64,000 nt of DNA, taken from assembly GCA_029269725.1 (NCBI GenBank), contig JARJHS010000009.1, positions 62,001-126,000 of the forward strand, written 5' to 3'. Positions within the stretch are counted from its first letter, which is position 1. The number at the start of each line of letters is the position of its first letter. The position numbers were made by a program, and so were the translations under genes. Of this stretch, positions 1-8,871 are shown piece after piece. The notes beneath the pieces were generated by a model. That model saw only the letters and a list, made by a program, of their open reading frames with translations. It searched no databases and was not told the DNA's origin. This DNA comes from Pollutibacter soli (GTDB lineage: Bacteria; Bacteroidota; Bacteroidia; Chitinophagales; Chitinophagaceae).

Positions 1-686
1 TATGGATTGTAAACACTGCCAATATCAGCAACACGGCCGGAGCTGCAAACAACAGTCGCGGAATCGGTTATTCGATGACGGTAGGTTCAGATACAGCCAT
101 CTGGATGCCTGATCATGAAATTACCGGTGCACCGCAATTTGATGGTTCAAGAGCTTTTAAAGGCATCATTATTCCACCCAGTCTTCACTCTAACTCTTAT
201 TTTCCTGTGTTGAAAAAATTTGATGATCCGTTCAGGGCTGCTTCTAATTTTAATGATCCTTCAACAAGGCCTGTGGTTATCTGGCGGTTTTCTGATGTAT
301 ATCTCCTTGCCGCGGAAGCTGCATTTAAAGCAGGTGACAATGTAAATGCGGCAGCAATGATAAACGTAGTTAGAAAACGTGCAGCATTCAGAACGAGTTA
401 CCCGGCTGGTATAACACAGGCAATCGCGGAAGCTGCTATGGTGATCAGTCCCGGCGACGTGACGCTGGATTTTATTCTTGATGAGCGTACACGTGAATTT
501 TATGGCGAATGGCTTCGTTGGTGGGATCTTGTAAGAACCAATTCACTCTTGACCCGGGTTGCTGCCTGGAACCCTGTGGAAGCGGGCACCAATATCAAAC
601 CATTTCATGTGTTAAGACCAATACCCCAGGATCAGATCGATCGTGTAACAGAAGGACCGGTATTTCCCCAGAATCCTGGCTATTGA
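1..686 (+). CDS. SusD/RagB-family outer-membrane lipoprotein, C-terminal part
   Basis: The reading frame is open from base 3 and its start lies before the window, so only about 228 C-terminal residues are seen. They hold the usual SusD C-terminus: the tetratricopeptide-like stretch WRFSDVYLLAAEAAFKAG, the ERTREFYGEWLRWWDLVRT helix near the end, and the closing pattern PIPQDQID...NPGY. In this family the lipoprotein sits on the SusC transporter at the cell surface and helps capture glycans or other nutrients. The lipobox and the expected susC partner would be upstream, outside the window. A strong intrinsic terminator follows, so this is probably the last gene of its operon. Confidence 0.9.
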   Translation, partial: WIVNTANISNTAGAANNSRGIGYSMTVGSDTAIWMPDHEITGAPQFDGSRAFKGIIIPPSLHSNSYFPVLKKFDDPFRAASNFNDPSTRPVVIWRFSDVYLLAAEAAFKAGDNVNAAAMINVVRKRAAFRTSYPAGITQAIAEAAMVISPGDVTLDFILDERTREFYGEWLRWWDLVRTNSLLTRVAAWNPVEAGTNIKPFHVLRPIPQDQIDRVTEGPVFPQNPGY

Positions 687-766
687 GGAATCATTAAAAT
701 AATAACCAGGCCTGCAGGTTCTGTTTCGTTTGTTTAATAGTTGGATTAAGAAAGGGGGCTGCCCCG

Positions 767-799
767 GGAGGATTAACCCATTGGTTTTTCCTCCTTTTT
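767..799 (+). terminator. Intrinsic terminator after the partial susD gene
   Basis: A GGAGGA arm (767-772) pairs with TCCTCC (789-794). An inner AACC/GGTT stem closes on a CATT loop, and five T residues follow at 795-799. It lies about 80 bases after the susD stop codon on the same strand, which fits rho-independent termination. Confidence 0.7.
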
Positions 800-904
800 C
801 ATTTCAATTAGGATAGCAGATATATAAACGCATTTCTCATTTCATTACCATTGGCTTATTGGTATCATCAATAAATGATATATCGCCTTCATTGATTGAT
901 TCTC

Positions 905-936
905 TTTGAATACTCCCTGTTCATTTCCTATATTTG
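905..936 (+). promoter_or_regulatory. Bacteroidota housekeeping promoter for tRNA-Val
   Basis: TTTG at 905-908 and TATATTTG at 929-936 are separated by 20 bases. This matches the -33 TTTG / -7 TAnnTTTG consensus of the Bacteroidota primary sigma factor exactly. Transcription would start a few bases before the tRNA 5' end at 948. It supports the taxonomic assignment. Confidence 0.7.
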
Positions 937-947
937 AGGTTTCGTCA

Positions 948-1022
948 GGACTGCTAGCTCAGCTGGTTCAGAGCATTACTTTGACAGAGTAGGGGTCACT
1001 GGTTCGAATCCAGTGCAGTCCA
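948..1022 (+). tRNA. tRNA-Val (anticodon GAC)
   Basis: A full cloverleaf can be drawn. The acceptor stem GGACTGC pairs with GCAGTCC, the D arm is GCTC/GAGC, the anticodon stem is TTACT/AGTAG with loop TTGACAG, and the T arm is ACTGG-TTCGAAT-CCAGT. The discriminator base is A. The loop gives anticodon GAC, which reads GUC and GUU valine codons. CCA is not encoded (the sequence continues CACTTT after the acceptor). A consensus promoter sits directly upstream. Confidence 0.95.
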
Positions 1023-1418
1023 CTTTTTTTCGGCTTCTTCATTTCGTCGTTCAACCTTCCGGATCGTTTTCGGAACTTCACAAATACTACCGCTTCGCGT
1101 TTGATTCAATAGGCTATCCTCTTACAGCTCTACCTTTAAATATACTATTCTGCAGTACTGGTCGGCCGGTACTTCGGCAAGTCTCAGATTCATGATCTGT
1201 TTTAAAACCCATTTTAATTCATTATCAATCTAATCATTGAGAAAAGTCAACTTTTTAAGCACTTAGGTCGACCTCTGATCGAAAAGCCAAATCAGCAATC
1301 AATATTTTTTAAAAATTGGGGTTTAAAAGTTGTTGTCATTCAGGAAGTCAGCCTGTAACATTGAGATAATCCAGGTAAAGGTTATCCGGTATCCTTTAAA
1401 AAACTCAAAACCCGATCT
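1023..1418. other. Intergenic stretch without a supported gene
   Basis: The roughly 400 bases between the tRNA and the decayed gene hold only a short open frame that begins inside the tRNA and has no recognisable protein character. I saw no terminator or repeat here. It probably contains the former promoter of the degraded gene that follows. Confidence 0.5.
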
Positions 1419-2090
1419 ATGGGAAATACAGTGCGTCGCATAATGGCGGCGATACTGGTTGTTTCCGTTCCGGTGCTATTGTATGGACAACCGGCAAACG
1501 ATTTGCGTGTTAACACAAGCGTATTAACACCGGGAATAACCTATACACGCCTGACAGGGCAAACGTTGTTAGCGGCTACCTCCACCGCAGGGCTTCCCGG
1601 GAATTGTGGGAATGCATGGTTTGTGGTGACCGCAGCATAGCCCACCGTTGCCGTTGCCAACATGGGAACTGGAACTCCCGGTATCACGATGCAGGTATCC
1701 GCATTCAGCTTTTTTCAGGAAGCTGCTGATCAATGGCGAGCATCGCCTGCATTAGTGCATACTCGCTGGTTACTCCTTCCGCTTCTCCTTTGATCATTGC
1801 CAATACTTAATGTGTAAGGATTATACAAATGCTGAAACGGCTCCATCCGGAGCGAATTTCGGATTCAGCATTGCGTAACAAATCCGCCTTTAACCGATCT
1901 CTGCGCAATTGCAACTGTACTAACGTAGTCGGCTACCTGCGGTGGACTCGCCAATGAAACCTTGTTTATGCAAGCGGCATCACCAACAGCAGTTTCGTGC
2001 AATTGAGGTAATACATCAACTGCTGATGTGTGGTACCGGTTTGGATCAAATACTGCTTTGACAGTTATCGGATATGTGTATATCGCGTAA
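1419..2090 (+). pseudogene. Decayed secreted multi-domain surface protein gene
   Basis: An ATG at 1419 opens a frame with a clear signal peptide (RRIMAAILVVSVPVLLYGQ). It continues PANDLRVNTSVLTPG...LPGNCGNAWF and is cut by a TAG at 1638. The same frame still carries protein-like sequence far beyond: TVAVANMGTGTPGITMQV, then a second domain copy PPLTDLCAIATVLT (from 1884), GGLANETLFMQAASPTAVSC and ADVWYRFGSNTALTV (to about 2066). Stops interrupt it at 1638, 1791, 1815, 1833, 1926, 2004 and 2088, and one stretch near 1856-1876 reads better in another frame. The remnant resembles the repeated NDxCxxAxxLT...DVWYrF beta-sandwich domains of secreted Bacteroidota surface proteins. The family call is inference; the decay is visible directly. 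Confidence 0.6.
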
Positions 2091-2245
2091 TGGTTGCAAC
2101 AGATGTTCTCATTCCTGGCAATTCTTATTGCAGGGTGAATAAAGGGGATTTGCTAACGGGGAAAATACTTAAAGACAGTCGGTGGAGGCATGCGGCAGAC
2201 TGTAGGAGAAATACAGTTGATAGTAAATAGTGCTTCAGGTTCGAG

Positions 2246-2686
2246 TCATTTGACGAGGGCCTGAAGCTTGTTATTGTGAGATTGAATAACCAATACACGA
2301 TATCCTGTTTGCCAGATGATCAATTTTTCGAAAATTTCATCAGCAGTAAAATCAAGTTTTCCATCCTGATCGCTGATTGCTTCCGATGGCGCAGTTCCAT
2401 CAGCATAACGAATCATAACTTTTACATTGGCGAGGCCACTATCCGATTTGGAATCGAATATTCTACCAGTATATCTATTGCCCGAATTTTCCAGTTCCAA
2501 TGAAATTTCTTTTAATATCTCGCATCCATCACGTTTACCTGTACCATACACGGGAATCCTGTTGACGATCCATTCATTCTTCGTTTTTCCGTTGTATGAA
2601 AACTCCGATAACGGGATCCCGTTGTGTGATTCTGAACAGGATGCAAAAAACAGCAGCAATAGTATTCCCGTAAGGCGATGCGTCAT
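2246..2686 (-). CDS. Small lipoprotein with carboxypeptidase-regulatory-like fold
   Basis: The ATG at 2686 gives 146 residues starting MTHRLTGILLLLFFASC, a lipoprotein signal peptide with the acylated cysteine at 17. An upstream TTG would add seven residues that do not improve the signal. The C-terminal half (from about residue 75) reads YTGRIFDSKSDSGLANVKV...DQDGKLDFTAD..., the pattern of a carboxypeptidase D regulatory-like beta-sandwich, common in Bacteroidota surface proteins. The function is unknown. It is transcribed towards the decayed gene and away from the molybdenum hydroxylase operon. A TATATTTG (-7-like, minus strand 2698-2691) lies just before the start codon. Confidence 0.75.
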   Translation of the reverse strand: MTHRLTGILLLLFFASCSESHNGIPLSEFSYNGKTKNEWIVNRIPVYGTGKRDGCEILKEISLELENSGNRYTGRIFDSKSDSGLANVKVMIRYADGTAPSEAISDQDGKLDFTADEIFEKLIIWQTGYRVLVIQSHNNKLQALVK

Positions 2687-2825
2687 TACACAAATATAGA
2701 TTTTCAAAACTTTTAATCCCCGCCTAATCTCTTCCGGCTATATCAGATTTCAACTATTGTTAATCTTTACCAACAGAAGCACCGCAGTGATATTTTAAGT
2801 AAATTCAAGGATTAAATTGAAGATT

Positions 2826-3284
2826 ATGCCTTTGTACACATTAAACATCAATGGGGAAAAAATGCAGGCTGATGTGGCGGAAGATACGCCGCTGCTGTGG
2901 GTTTTGCGTGATCATTTCCGGTTAACGGGTACGAAGTACGGTTGTGGAATTGGTCAGTGTGGCGCCTGTACCGTACACCTGAATGGTAATGCTGTCCGTT
3001 CCTGCCTGATGCCGGTTTCATCAGTACAAACCGGCGCTATTACTACCATCGAAGGATTGTCAGAAAATGGCGATCATCCGGTACAGCAGGCCTGGGAAGA
3101 GGTAGATGTACCGCAGTGTGGTTACTGCCAGGCAGGTCAGATCATGACGGCGGCCGCACTTCTGAAAAGAAATGCCAAACCCTCAGTAAATGAAGTGGTG
3201 AATACCATGAATGCAAATATCTGCAGGTGCGGTGCCTATCATCGTATACGCGAAGCCGTTATTGTTGCAAGTAAAAAAATCTGA
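2826..3284 (+). CDS. Molybdenum hydroxylase 2Fe-2S subunit (isoquinoline 1-oxidoreductase alpha-like)
   Basis: This 152-residue protein has the two-domain layout of the xanthine oxidase family small subunit. The N-terminal plant-type [2Fe-2S] ferredoxin domain has cysteines 40, 45, 48 and 60 (GCGIGQCGAC...). The C-terminal helical [2Fe-2S] domain has cysteines 98, 101, 133 and 135 (CGYCQAGQ...ICRCG). It passes electrons from the molybdopterin subunit encoded six bases downstream. I use the ATG at 2826; a TTG three codons earlier is in frame but less likely. No FAD subunit is present, as in isoquinoline 1-oxidoreductase and related aldehyde dehydrogenases that deliver electrons to external acceptors. 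Confidence 0.92.
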   Translation: MPLYTLNINGEKMQADVAEDTPLLWVLRDHFRLTGTKYGCGIGQCGACTVHLNGNAVRSCLMPVSSVQTGAITTIEGLSENGDHPVQQAWEEVDVPQCGYCQAGQIMTAAALLKRNAKPSVNEVVNTMNANICRCGAYHRIREAVIVASKKI

Positions 3285-3289
3285 AAAAA

Positions 3290-5467
3290 ATGTCAACAGG
3301 ATATAAAGCATCGAGGAGAAATTTTCTGAAAATTTCCTCCCTTACCGGTGGTGGATTGATTCTTGGTTTCAGTTGGCTGGAATCAGAAGCGGAAGTCACC
3401 GCCATTATCAACACATCCAATTTTGCGGGCAATCTTCAGTTCAATAACTATTTGTCCATAGGAACTGATGGTATAGTAACAATCATGTCGCCGAATCCGG
3501 AACTGGGTCAGAATATCATGACGTCATTTCCGATGATCGTCGCGGAAGAGCTGGATGCGGACTGGACGAAAGTCAAAGCTGTTCAGGCGCCGTTGGATAC
3601 AAAGGCATTCGATCGTCAATTAACCGGTGGTAGCGGAGCCGTGCCTCATTCATGGAAAAGACTTCGCCAGGCAGGAGCAGCAGCAAGGCAAATGCTGATT
3701 GATGCTGCCGCTAAAAAGATGAATGTGATGAATAACGAATTCACCACAGAAAATGGATTTGTGATTCATAAAAGCGGAACCAGGTTCAGCTACGGGGAAC
3801 TTGCTGAAGAAGCATCTAAGTTGCCGGTGCCGACCGATGTGAAACTGAAAGAAGTAAAAGATTTTAAACTGATAGGTACCAGGGTTAAAAATGTTGAGAA
3901 CAGAAAGATTGTTACCGGAAAAGCTGGGTTCGGACTTGATTTTTATCGTGACGGAATGGTGTTCGCAACGATCCAGCGCCCGCCTGCATTCGGAAGTAAA
4001 ATAAAATCGGTTGATGATACGGCTGCGAAAGCCATGCCGGGAGTAACCGAAGTCGTGAGGTTTGGAAATAATGTTGCTGTGGTAGGAAAATCAACATGGG
4101 AAATTTTCAAAGCCAAAAAAGTTTTGAAAATTGAATATGAGCATGATAGTAAACTGGAAAGTACCGCTGATCACCAGGCAATATTTACTGAAATGATGAG
4201 CAGCGACAAGCCTCAGGTAAAGCGTAAAGATGGCAATGTGGATGCGGCATTTGCATCTGCAGCGAAGGTAATCCGCAATGAATATCAATGTCCCTTCATT
4301 GCGCACAGTCCGATGGAGCCAATGAATTTCTTTGCGCACGTCCGCGAAGATGGAATCGAACTTGTTGGTCCGCTTCAGTTACCTGCTTCTTCAAGGGCCG
4401 CTGTTTCCAAACTGCTGAATGTTCCGGAGGAGAAAATCACTGTTGATATTACCAGGCTTGGTGGTGGTTTCGGCAGGAGGCTCAAATCTGATTATGTTCT
4501 TGAAGCGGCAGAATTATCATCCATCATAAAAAAACCGGTAAAGCTGATTTGGAGCAGAGAAGATGATATGATGGGGGGAAGTTACAGGCCAGCTGTTCGC
4601 TATCGTTTTGAAGCGGCACTTGATGCTTCGGGTAACCTTATCGGTTATAAGCTTCGCGGAGTGGGTATCAATGTTGGAAACGCTGTACGTGAAGATAATT
4701 TTCCTAGTGGTGCAGTTGAAAATCTGCTGATTGAGTCAGTGGATTATCAATCACCGATCACTACAGGTGCATGGCGCGCGCCGATCACCAATTTCCTTGC
4801 TTTTGCGGAACAGAGTTTTATTGATGAAGTAGCAAAGGCAGCTGGAAAAGATCCATTTACGTTCAGAAATGAATTGCTTGAAAAAGCAAAAACTTCTCCC
4901 GTCGGTGCTGTCAAATACAATCCCAACCGTTTCCAGGCTGTGATGAATGAAGTGAAAAAGAGATCCCAATGGGGTGAGAAGAAAGGCGTACACCAGGGTT
5001 TCAGTGTTTATTTCTCCCATGCATCCTATGTTGCGCAGGTGGCTGAAGTGGCCATGGAAGCGGGAAAACCTGTTGTTAAAAAAGTAATTGCTGCCTGCGA
5101 CTGCGGAGTAGTGATCAATAAATCGGGCGCTGAACAACAGGTGAAAGGTGGCATCGTTGACGGATACGGTCACGCGATGTTCGGTAAACTGAGTTTTAAA
5201 GATGGAGTACCACAGGAAAGTAATTTCAATAATTACCGGCTCGTGCGTATGAAGGAAATACCGGAAGTGGAAACCTGGTTTGTAGAAAATGAAATTGATC
5301 CAACGGGTCTTGGCGAACCTGCACTACCGCCCACTGGAGGTGCTGTAGCTAATGCTATTTTCAAGGCAACAGGTACAAGGATGAAGAATCAACCTTTCAT
5401 CGAAGAACCATTGTTTAATAAACCGCCAGTGAAGAGTTCGGTGAAACCCTCAGGGAAGCCGGCGTAA
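3290..5467 (+). CDS. Molybdopterin-binding subunit of a Tat-exported molybdenum hydroxylase
   Basis: The protein is 725 residues, the usual size for isoquinoline 1-oxidoreductase beta-like subunits. A twin-arginine signal (SRRNFLKISS at about 8-17) precedes a hydrophobic stretch, so the folded enzyme is probably exported to the periplasm. An a/b hammerhead domain lies near residues 200-290. Molybdopterin-binding signatures include GGGFGRRLKSDYVLEAAEL near 395 and GLGEPALPPTGG near the C-terminus, whose glutamate is the family's catalytic residue. It hydroxylates N-heterocycles or aldehydes in known relatives; the substrate here cannot be told. It forms a two-gene operon with the 2Fe-2S subunit. 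Cofactor insertion and maturation genes are not in the window. Confidence 0.92.
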   Translation: MSTGYKASRRNFLKISSLTGGGLILGFSWLESEAEVTAIINTSNFAGNLQFNNYLSIGTDGIVTIMSPNPELGQNIMTSFPMIVAEELDADWTKVKAVQAPLDTKAFDRQLTGGSGAVPHSWKRLRQAGAAARQMLIDAAAKKMNVMNNEFTTENGFVIHKSGTRFSYGELAEEASKLPVPTDVKLKEVKDFKLIGTRVKNVENRKIVTGKAGFGLDFYRDGMVFATIQRPPAFGSKIKSVDDTAAKAMPGVTEVVRFGNNVAVVGKSTWEIFKAKKVLKIEYEHDSKLESTADHQAIFTEMMSSDKPQVKRKDGNVDAAFASAAKVIRNEYQCPFIAHSPMEPMNFFAHVREDGIELVGPLQLPASSRAAVSKLLNVPEEKITVDITRLGGGFGRRLKSDYVLEAAELSSIIKKPVKLIWSREDDMMGGSYRPAVRYRFEAALDASGNLIGYKLRGVGINVGNAVREDNFPSGAVENLLIESVDYQSPITTGAWRAPITNFLAFAEQSFIDEVAKAAGKDPFTFRNELLEKAKTSPVGAVKYNPNRFQAVMNEVKKRSQWGEKKGVHQGFSVYFSHASYVAQVAEVAMEAGKPVVKKVIAACDCGVVINKSGAEQQVKGGIVDGYGHAMFGKLSFKDGVPQESNFNNYRLVRMKEIPEVETWFVENEIDPTGLGEPALPPTGGAVANAIFKATGTRMKNQPFIEEPLFNKPPVKSSVKPSGKPA

Positions 5468-5811
5468 ACGTGAAACGTAAAACCTAGGATCAGGTAGAAT
5501 AGATGATCAATCAATACAGCGTTAAATTGCAGCTGAATGATGATCGTGATTTCCATGTGAGTGAATTTTATTTCCCGCTTCTTACCGCAATTTCCGGCTT
5601 CCCGTCTATCTCTGATGAATATCATTGTTACTCGTTTAAAATGAAGTAGACGGTAAGCCGGGAAGTTCGGGAATGAAGAAACGGGAAAAATACAGTATAA
5701 TTATTATTCAAATCCAGACCTGAACGGGTTTGTCAGTATAACTACCTAATCCTACGGAGAATGTTTAACGAACAACGAACAACGATGAACGAACAACGAT
5801 GATCTCTCCAC
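5468..5811. other. Intergenic spacer with short repeats
   Basis: I see no gene in these 344 bases. The end of the spacer (5767-5800) carries the CGAACAA-type repeat described separately. The rest is AT-rich with scattered GGGAAGTT-like words and no convincing terminator. Confidence 0.5.
5767..5800. repeat. CGAACAA-type short tandem repeat, degenerate copy
   Basis: AACGAACAACGAACAACG followed by ATGAACGAACAACGATG gives about four imperfect copies of the 7-base unit that is much longer at 40311 and present again at 47320. It ends about 12 bases before a start codon. Confidence 0.55.
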
Positions 5812-6174
5812 ATGAAAATAAGATTACCCGAAATTGAATCCGGTGTTATGGACCCTGCCAGAAGCAGGGTCTTTTACAATGAGGTATTGGGTCCGGAGAT
5901 CGTACATCAGCATGATCACCTTGCAGTGTTCAACAGTGGAGTAGGAGGAGTTGATGTAAATATTGCAGCTCATCTTGCAGCAAAACAAATTGTCACCAGT
6001 TACATAACTGACGATCTCGGTGCAATGATTGACATTCTGAATGCTAAATCAATTCCCTTTCGCGGACCCGAGCCTTCGCATCTCGGAATGCGCATGATCG
6101 AATTCCGTGATCCCGATGGATTTCTGATTAAGGTTAACGAGGCAACCGATGAATCACCGGAATGGTTGAGATAA
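5812..6174 (+). CDS. VOC-family (glyoxalase/bleomycin-resistance-like) protein
   Basis: This 120-residue single-module protein reads EIESGVMDPARSRVFYNEVLG at the start and MRMIEFRDPDGFLIKVNEA near the end, the paired beta-alpha-beta-beta-beta pattern of vicinal oxygen chelate proteins. The terminal FRDPDGFLIKV(N)E glutamate is a usual metal ligand. Members include glyoxalases, dioxygenases and antibiotic-binding proteins, so the specific role is open. It appears monocistronic. Confidence 0.85.
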   Translation: MKIRLPEIESGVMDPARSRVFYNEVLGPEIVHQHDHLAVFNSGVGGVDVNIAAHLAAKQIVTSYITDDLGAMIDILNAKSIPFRGPEPSHLGMRMIEFRDPDGFLIKVNEATDESPEWLR

Positions 6175-6285
6175 TACGGAAATGAATTATTCCGAAATCA
6201 GGTTATAAGTAGCATCCCGAATCCGCATTATAAAAATTTAGTATTTGTATTTCATCGTTTTGTACATTGGATAAATTTTCTGGCG

Positions 6286-7326
6286 ATGAAAAACATACTG
6301 GTTGTTGTTTTGATGATGTGTGCGGGCCTGTGTGAAGGGCAATCGCAACGCGTCCCATTCTGGGGGGCGAAAGGACCTTTACCTTTCGAAACACCATCAA
6401 AAGATCTTAAGCCGGGTGAATTTACATGGCAGCCGGATATTGCTCCGCAAGGGCCGATACTGGTGGTAGTGAGCCTGGATGAACAACGCGCATATACTTA
6501 CCGGAACGGAATACAGATTGGAGAGTCTACTGTAAGCAGTGGCAAACCAGGTCATCTTACGCCTACCGGTGTTTTCATTACACTTCAAAAAGATGCGAAC
6601 CATCATTCCAGTAAATACAATGATGCTGCTATGCCTTACCAGCAGCGGTTAACTTATGATGGGGTTGCCCTTCACGCGGGAGGTTTACCCGGTTATCCTT
6701 CATCGCATGGATGTATCCATTTGCCTTCTGAGTTTGCGCGACTTCTTTTCCAGGCCTCGCCACTGGGCATGACCGTCGTAGTGGCGAATTCGAAAACTGC
6801 TCCAAAAGAAGTTGACCATCCGGCTTTTCTCGCACCGGTAAATCAAAAAGGAAAAGTGGCCATGGAACTTAAAATGAATATCAACCAGACGTATTACTGG
6901 CAACCTGATTTGTCTCCTGACGGGCCGGTGTCCATCGTCCTCAGCCGTGTAGATCAGCGGCTCATTGTGATGCGCAATGGAATAGAAATAGGCAGGTCGA
7001 TAATTACCATTCAAAACCCTCAGGACTCGATCGGCACCCATATACTCATAGCCCATCAAACACCAAAATCGGCGGTAAATACACAAGATGGAAACGCCAT
7101 CAGGGAATGGATTGCAATGAGTTTCACCAGCCTGAATTATGAGAATGACAGGTTTGAAAATCCGTTGAACGATAAGCGCATTAGAATTCCTAAAGATTTT
7201 ATGAAATTTCTGGTTCCCGCAATCAACGAAGGAACTTCAGTTGTGGTTACTGATGCGCCGATTCTGGAAAATACAACCACTGGTGTTCCGCTTACGGTGC
7301 TCACATCATCACCAGAAAGCAACTAA
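6286..7326 (+). CDS. Secreted L,D-transpeptidase (YkuD) with a second YkuD-like half
   Basis: A signal peptide (MKNILVVVLMMCAGLCEGQ) is followed by an L,D-transpeptidase catalytic domain at about residues 55-165. Its motif is HAGGLPGYPSSHGCIHLP, with catalytic Cys143 and the usual upstream His. These enzymes form 3-3 crosslinks or attach proteins to peptidoglycan in the periplasm. From about residue 205 a second segment repeats the fold start: WQPDLSPDGPVSIVLSRVDQ mirrors WQPDIAPQGPILVVVSLDEQ of the first half, and RNGIEIGRS mirrors RNGIQIGES. It lacks an SHGC motif, so it is probably non-catalytic. Total length is 346 residues. Confidence 0.88.
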   Translation: MKNILVVVLMMCAGLCEGQSQRVPFWGAKGPLPFETPSKDLKPGEFTWQPDIAPQGPILVVVSLDEQRAYTYRNGIQIGESTVSSGKPGHLTPTGVFITLQKDANHHSSKYNDAAMPYQQRLTYDGVALHAGGLPGYPSSHGCIHLPSEFARLLFQASPLGMTVVVANSKTAPKEVDHPAFLAPVNQKGKVAMELKMNINQTYYWQPDLSPDGPVSIVLSRVDQRLIVMRNGIEIGRSIITIQNPQDSIGTHILIAHQTPKSAVNTQDGNAIREWIAMSFTSLNYENDRFENPLNDKRIRIPKDFMKFLVPAINEGTSVVVTDAPILENTTTGVPLTVLTSSPESN

Positions 7327-7350
7327 AAAATTCAATCGTTTCCCTTTATT

Positions 7351-8358
7351 ATGAGTGCTTACGAGTTGATTGACAATCCAAATTTTATCGACAAAAATTA
7401 TATTGCCTGTCTTTTGAACCAGGGTGCAACAGTTACTGTTCAATTTTCGGATGCAATTTATACCAGGCAAATGCTTTCTGATCTGAATGAGATCTGCAAT
7501 GTAAATGACGAGAGATTCAGCATACGTTTTTATGGACATCGATCATCAACATTTGATTGCCATTTATTCCATGATATTCCGGATGTAAAAAGTCTTGTCG
7601 TTGATCCCGAAGCAGTGCTGGTGCATACGGATGCTTTCACCCATCTTTCGTCACTGAAATCTTTCTCACTCGATCCGGATGATCTGGATAATAAAAATTT
7701 TTTTTCAAATCCGGTTTTTGCAAAACTCGAGAAACTAAGCATTGGAAATACTGCCAGGAACGATATCAACCTGGAGTATTTGGGATCGATGACGAAGTTA
7801 AAAATCCTCATTTTGCACGAGCAAACAAAAAATATTGAAGCCATCGGTGGCACTGTAGTATTAGAGAAACTTACCCTCAACAAAATCAAAAAGGTAAAAC
7901 TTGATTTTGTTAATAAACTTCGCCATCTCCATACACTCCGGTTGCTTCTCGGCTCCAGGGAAGATATTGGGGAAATTGAAGAAAATAATATTGAATGTCT
8001 CGAGATGGTTTTGGTGCGGGGATTTAACAATTTGTCGGGTCTTTCTGCATTTAAAAAACTCAGACAGTTAAGGTTTGAAGACCTTGCTCAATTGCAGTCA
8101 ATAAGTTTTGGAGAGAGTCAGCAAACTTTGGAAGAACTCAAAATTGCAAATTGCAAATCGCTGGAAGAAATCAATGGACTGGCCCAACTCAAAAATCTGA
8201 GCTCACTTTTCATCAATGTCACCAGTATTGATTTTGATGATATGCTGAACAGGGGATTACCCTCTTCTTTGAAGAATTTTTCTTTTTACACGGGCAAATC
8301 AAAACGCGATCAGCAAATCAAAACTGAATTGAAAAAATCCGGTTATTCTGTATCCTGA
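7351..8358 (+). CDS. Leucine-rich-repeat protein, cytoplasmic
   Basis: The protein is 335 residues without signal peptide or membrane segment. From about residue 95 it shows irregular leucine-rich repeats: LSSLKSFSL, FAKLEKLSIG, MTKLKILIL, VVLEKLTLNKIK, LRHLHTLRLL, FKKLRQLRFE, QTLEELKIANC and LKNLSSLFIN, spaced 20-24 residues. Such arrays are protein-interaction scaffolds; no partner or enzymatic domain is visible. It starts 25 bases after the transpeptidase gene on the same strand, so they may be co-transcribed. Confidence 0.7.
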   Translation: MSAYELIDNPNFIDKNYIACLLNQGATVTVQFSDAIYTRQMLSDLNEICNVNDERFSIRFYGHRSSTFDCHLFHDIPDVKSLVVDPEAVLVHTDAFTHLSSLKSFSLDPDDLDNKNFFSNPVFAKLEKLSIGNTARNDINLEYLGSMTKLKILILHEQTKNIEAIGGTVVLEKLTLNKIKKVKLDFVNKLRHLHTLRLLLGSREDIGEIEENNIECLEMVLVRGFNNLSGLSAFKKLRQLRFEDLAQLQSISFGESQQTLEELKIANCKSLEEINGLAQLKNLSSLFINVTSIDFDDMLNRGLPSSLKNFSFYTGKSKRDQQIKTELKKSGYSVS

Positions 8359-8424
8359 CATACATCCATTTACCTCATAACATCATCTAAAAGAATCGTC
8401 TCAAAAAAGAGATGCGTTTCAGAA

Positions 8425-8871
8425 ATGATACAGGTGAAAACAATTCTGATCAATGGTTATACGCTTAGCGTTTCTTTCGAAGACGGAGCAATACATCTTA
8501 TGAGCGATAATGCTCTCTGGAATTTGTTGTCTGACAATGTCAAAACAAATGTGGAAATTGTTTCGAACGCAATACTCAATGAGTACAAGGGAATTTTTGG
8601 AAAGGCTCTGGATATCAGTTTGAAGTCTTTGTCCGTTGAGATTCTTGGGCATGTATACGCAGAACATATCCTTGCTCTTGTCGATAGGTTTATTCAGAAA
8701 TTGAATATTGATGTAGACCTGAAGAAAATTATTCGCAATTGTTCTGTTATCGATTGTGGTGAGACAGATAAAGATGGTAATCGTTGGTTCTGGAATATGC
8801 TGACTCCCATTTATGATACGATAGTTGCGATGCTGCCTTCCGGCACGAAATTCAGGCAGGGGGGTGGGTGA
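8425..8871 (+). CDS. Hypothetical protein, 148 residues
   Basis: I do not recognise the family. The protein begins MIQVKTILINGYTLSVSFEDG, contains a predicted alpha-helical middle (LLSDNVKTNVEIVSNAILNE) and two cysteines in IIRNCSVIDCGE, and ends in a glycine-rich tail. There is no signal peptide or membrane segment. It lies 66 bases after the leucine-rich-repeat gene on the same strand. Codon use resembles its neighbours. It could be a small accessory protein of the upstream gene, but that is inference. Confidence 0.55.
   Translation: MIQVKTILINGYTLSVSFEDGAIHLMSDNALWNLLSDNVKTNVEIVSNAILNEYKGIFGKALDISLKSLSVEILGHVYAEHILALVDRFIQKLNIDVDLKKIIRNCSVIDCGETDKDGNRWFWNMLTPIYDTIVAMLPSGTKFRQGGG

Noticed and set aside
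948-1022. Reading the tRNA as tRNA-Gln from the TTG in its anticodon loop
   Set aside because: With the five-base-pair stem TTACT/AGTAG the seven-base loop TTGACAG places GAC, not TTG, at positions 34-36.
1013-1195. Short frame beginning inside the tRNA
   Set aside because: It starts in the tRNA 3' end and shows no protein character.
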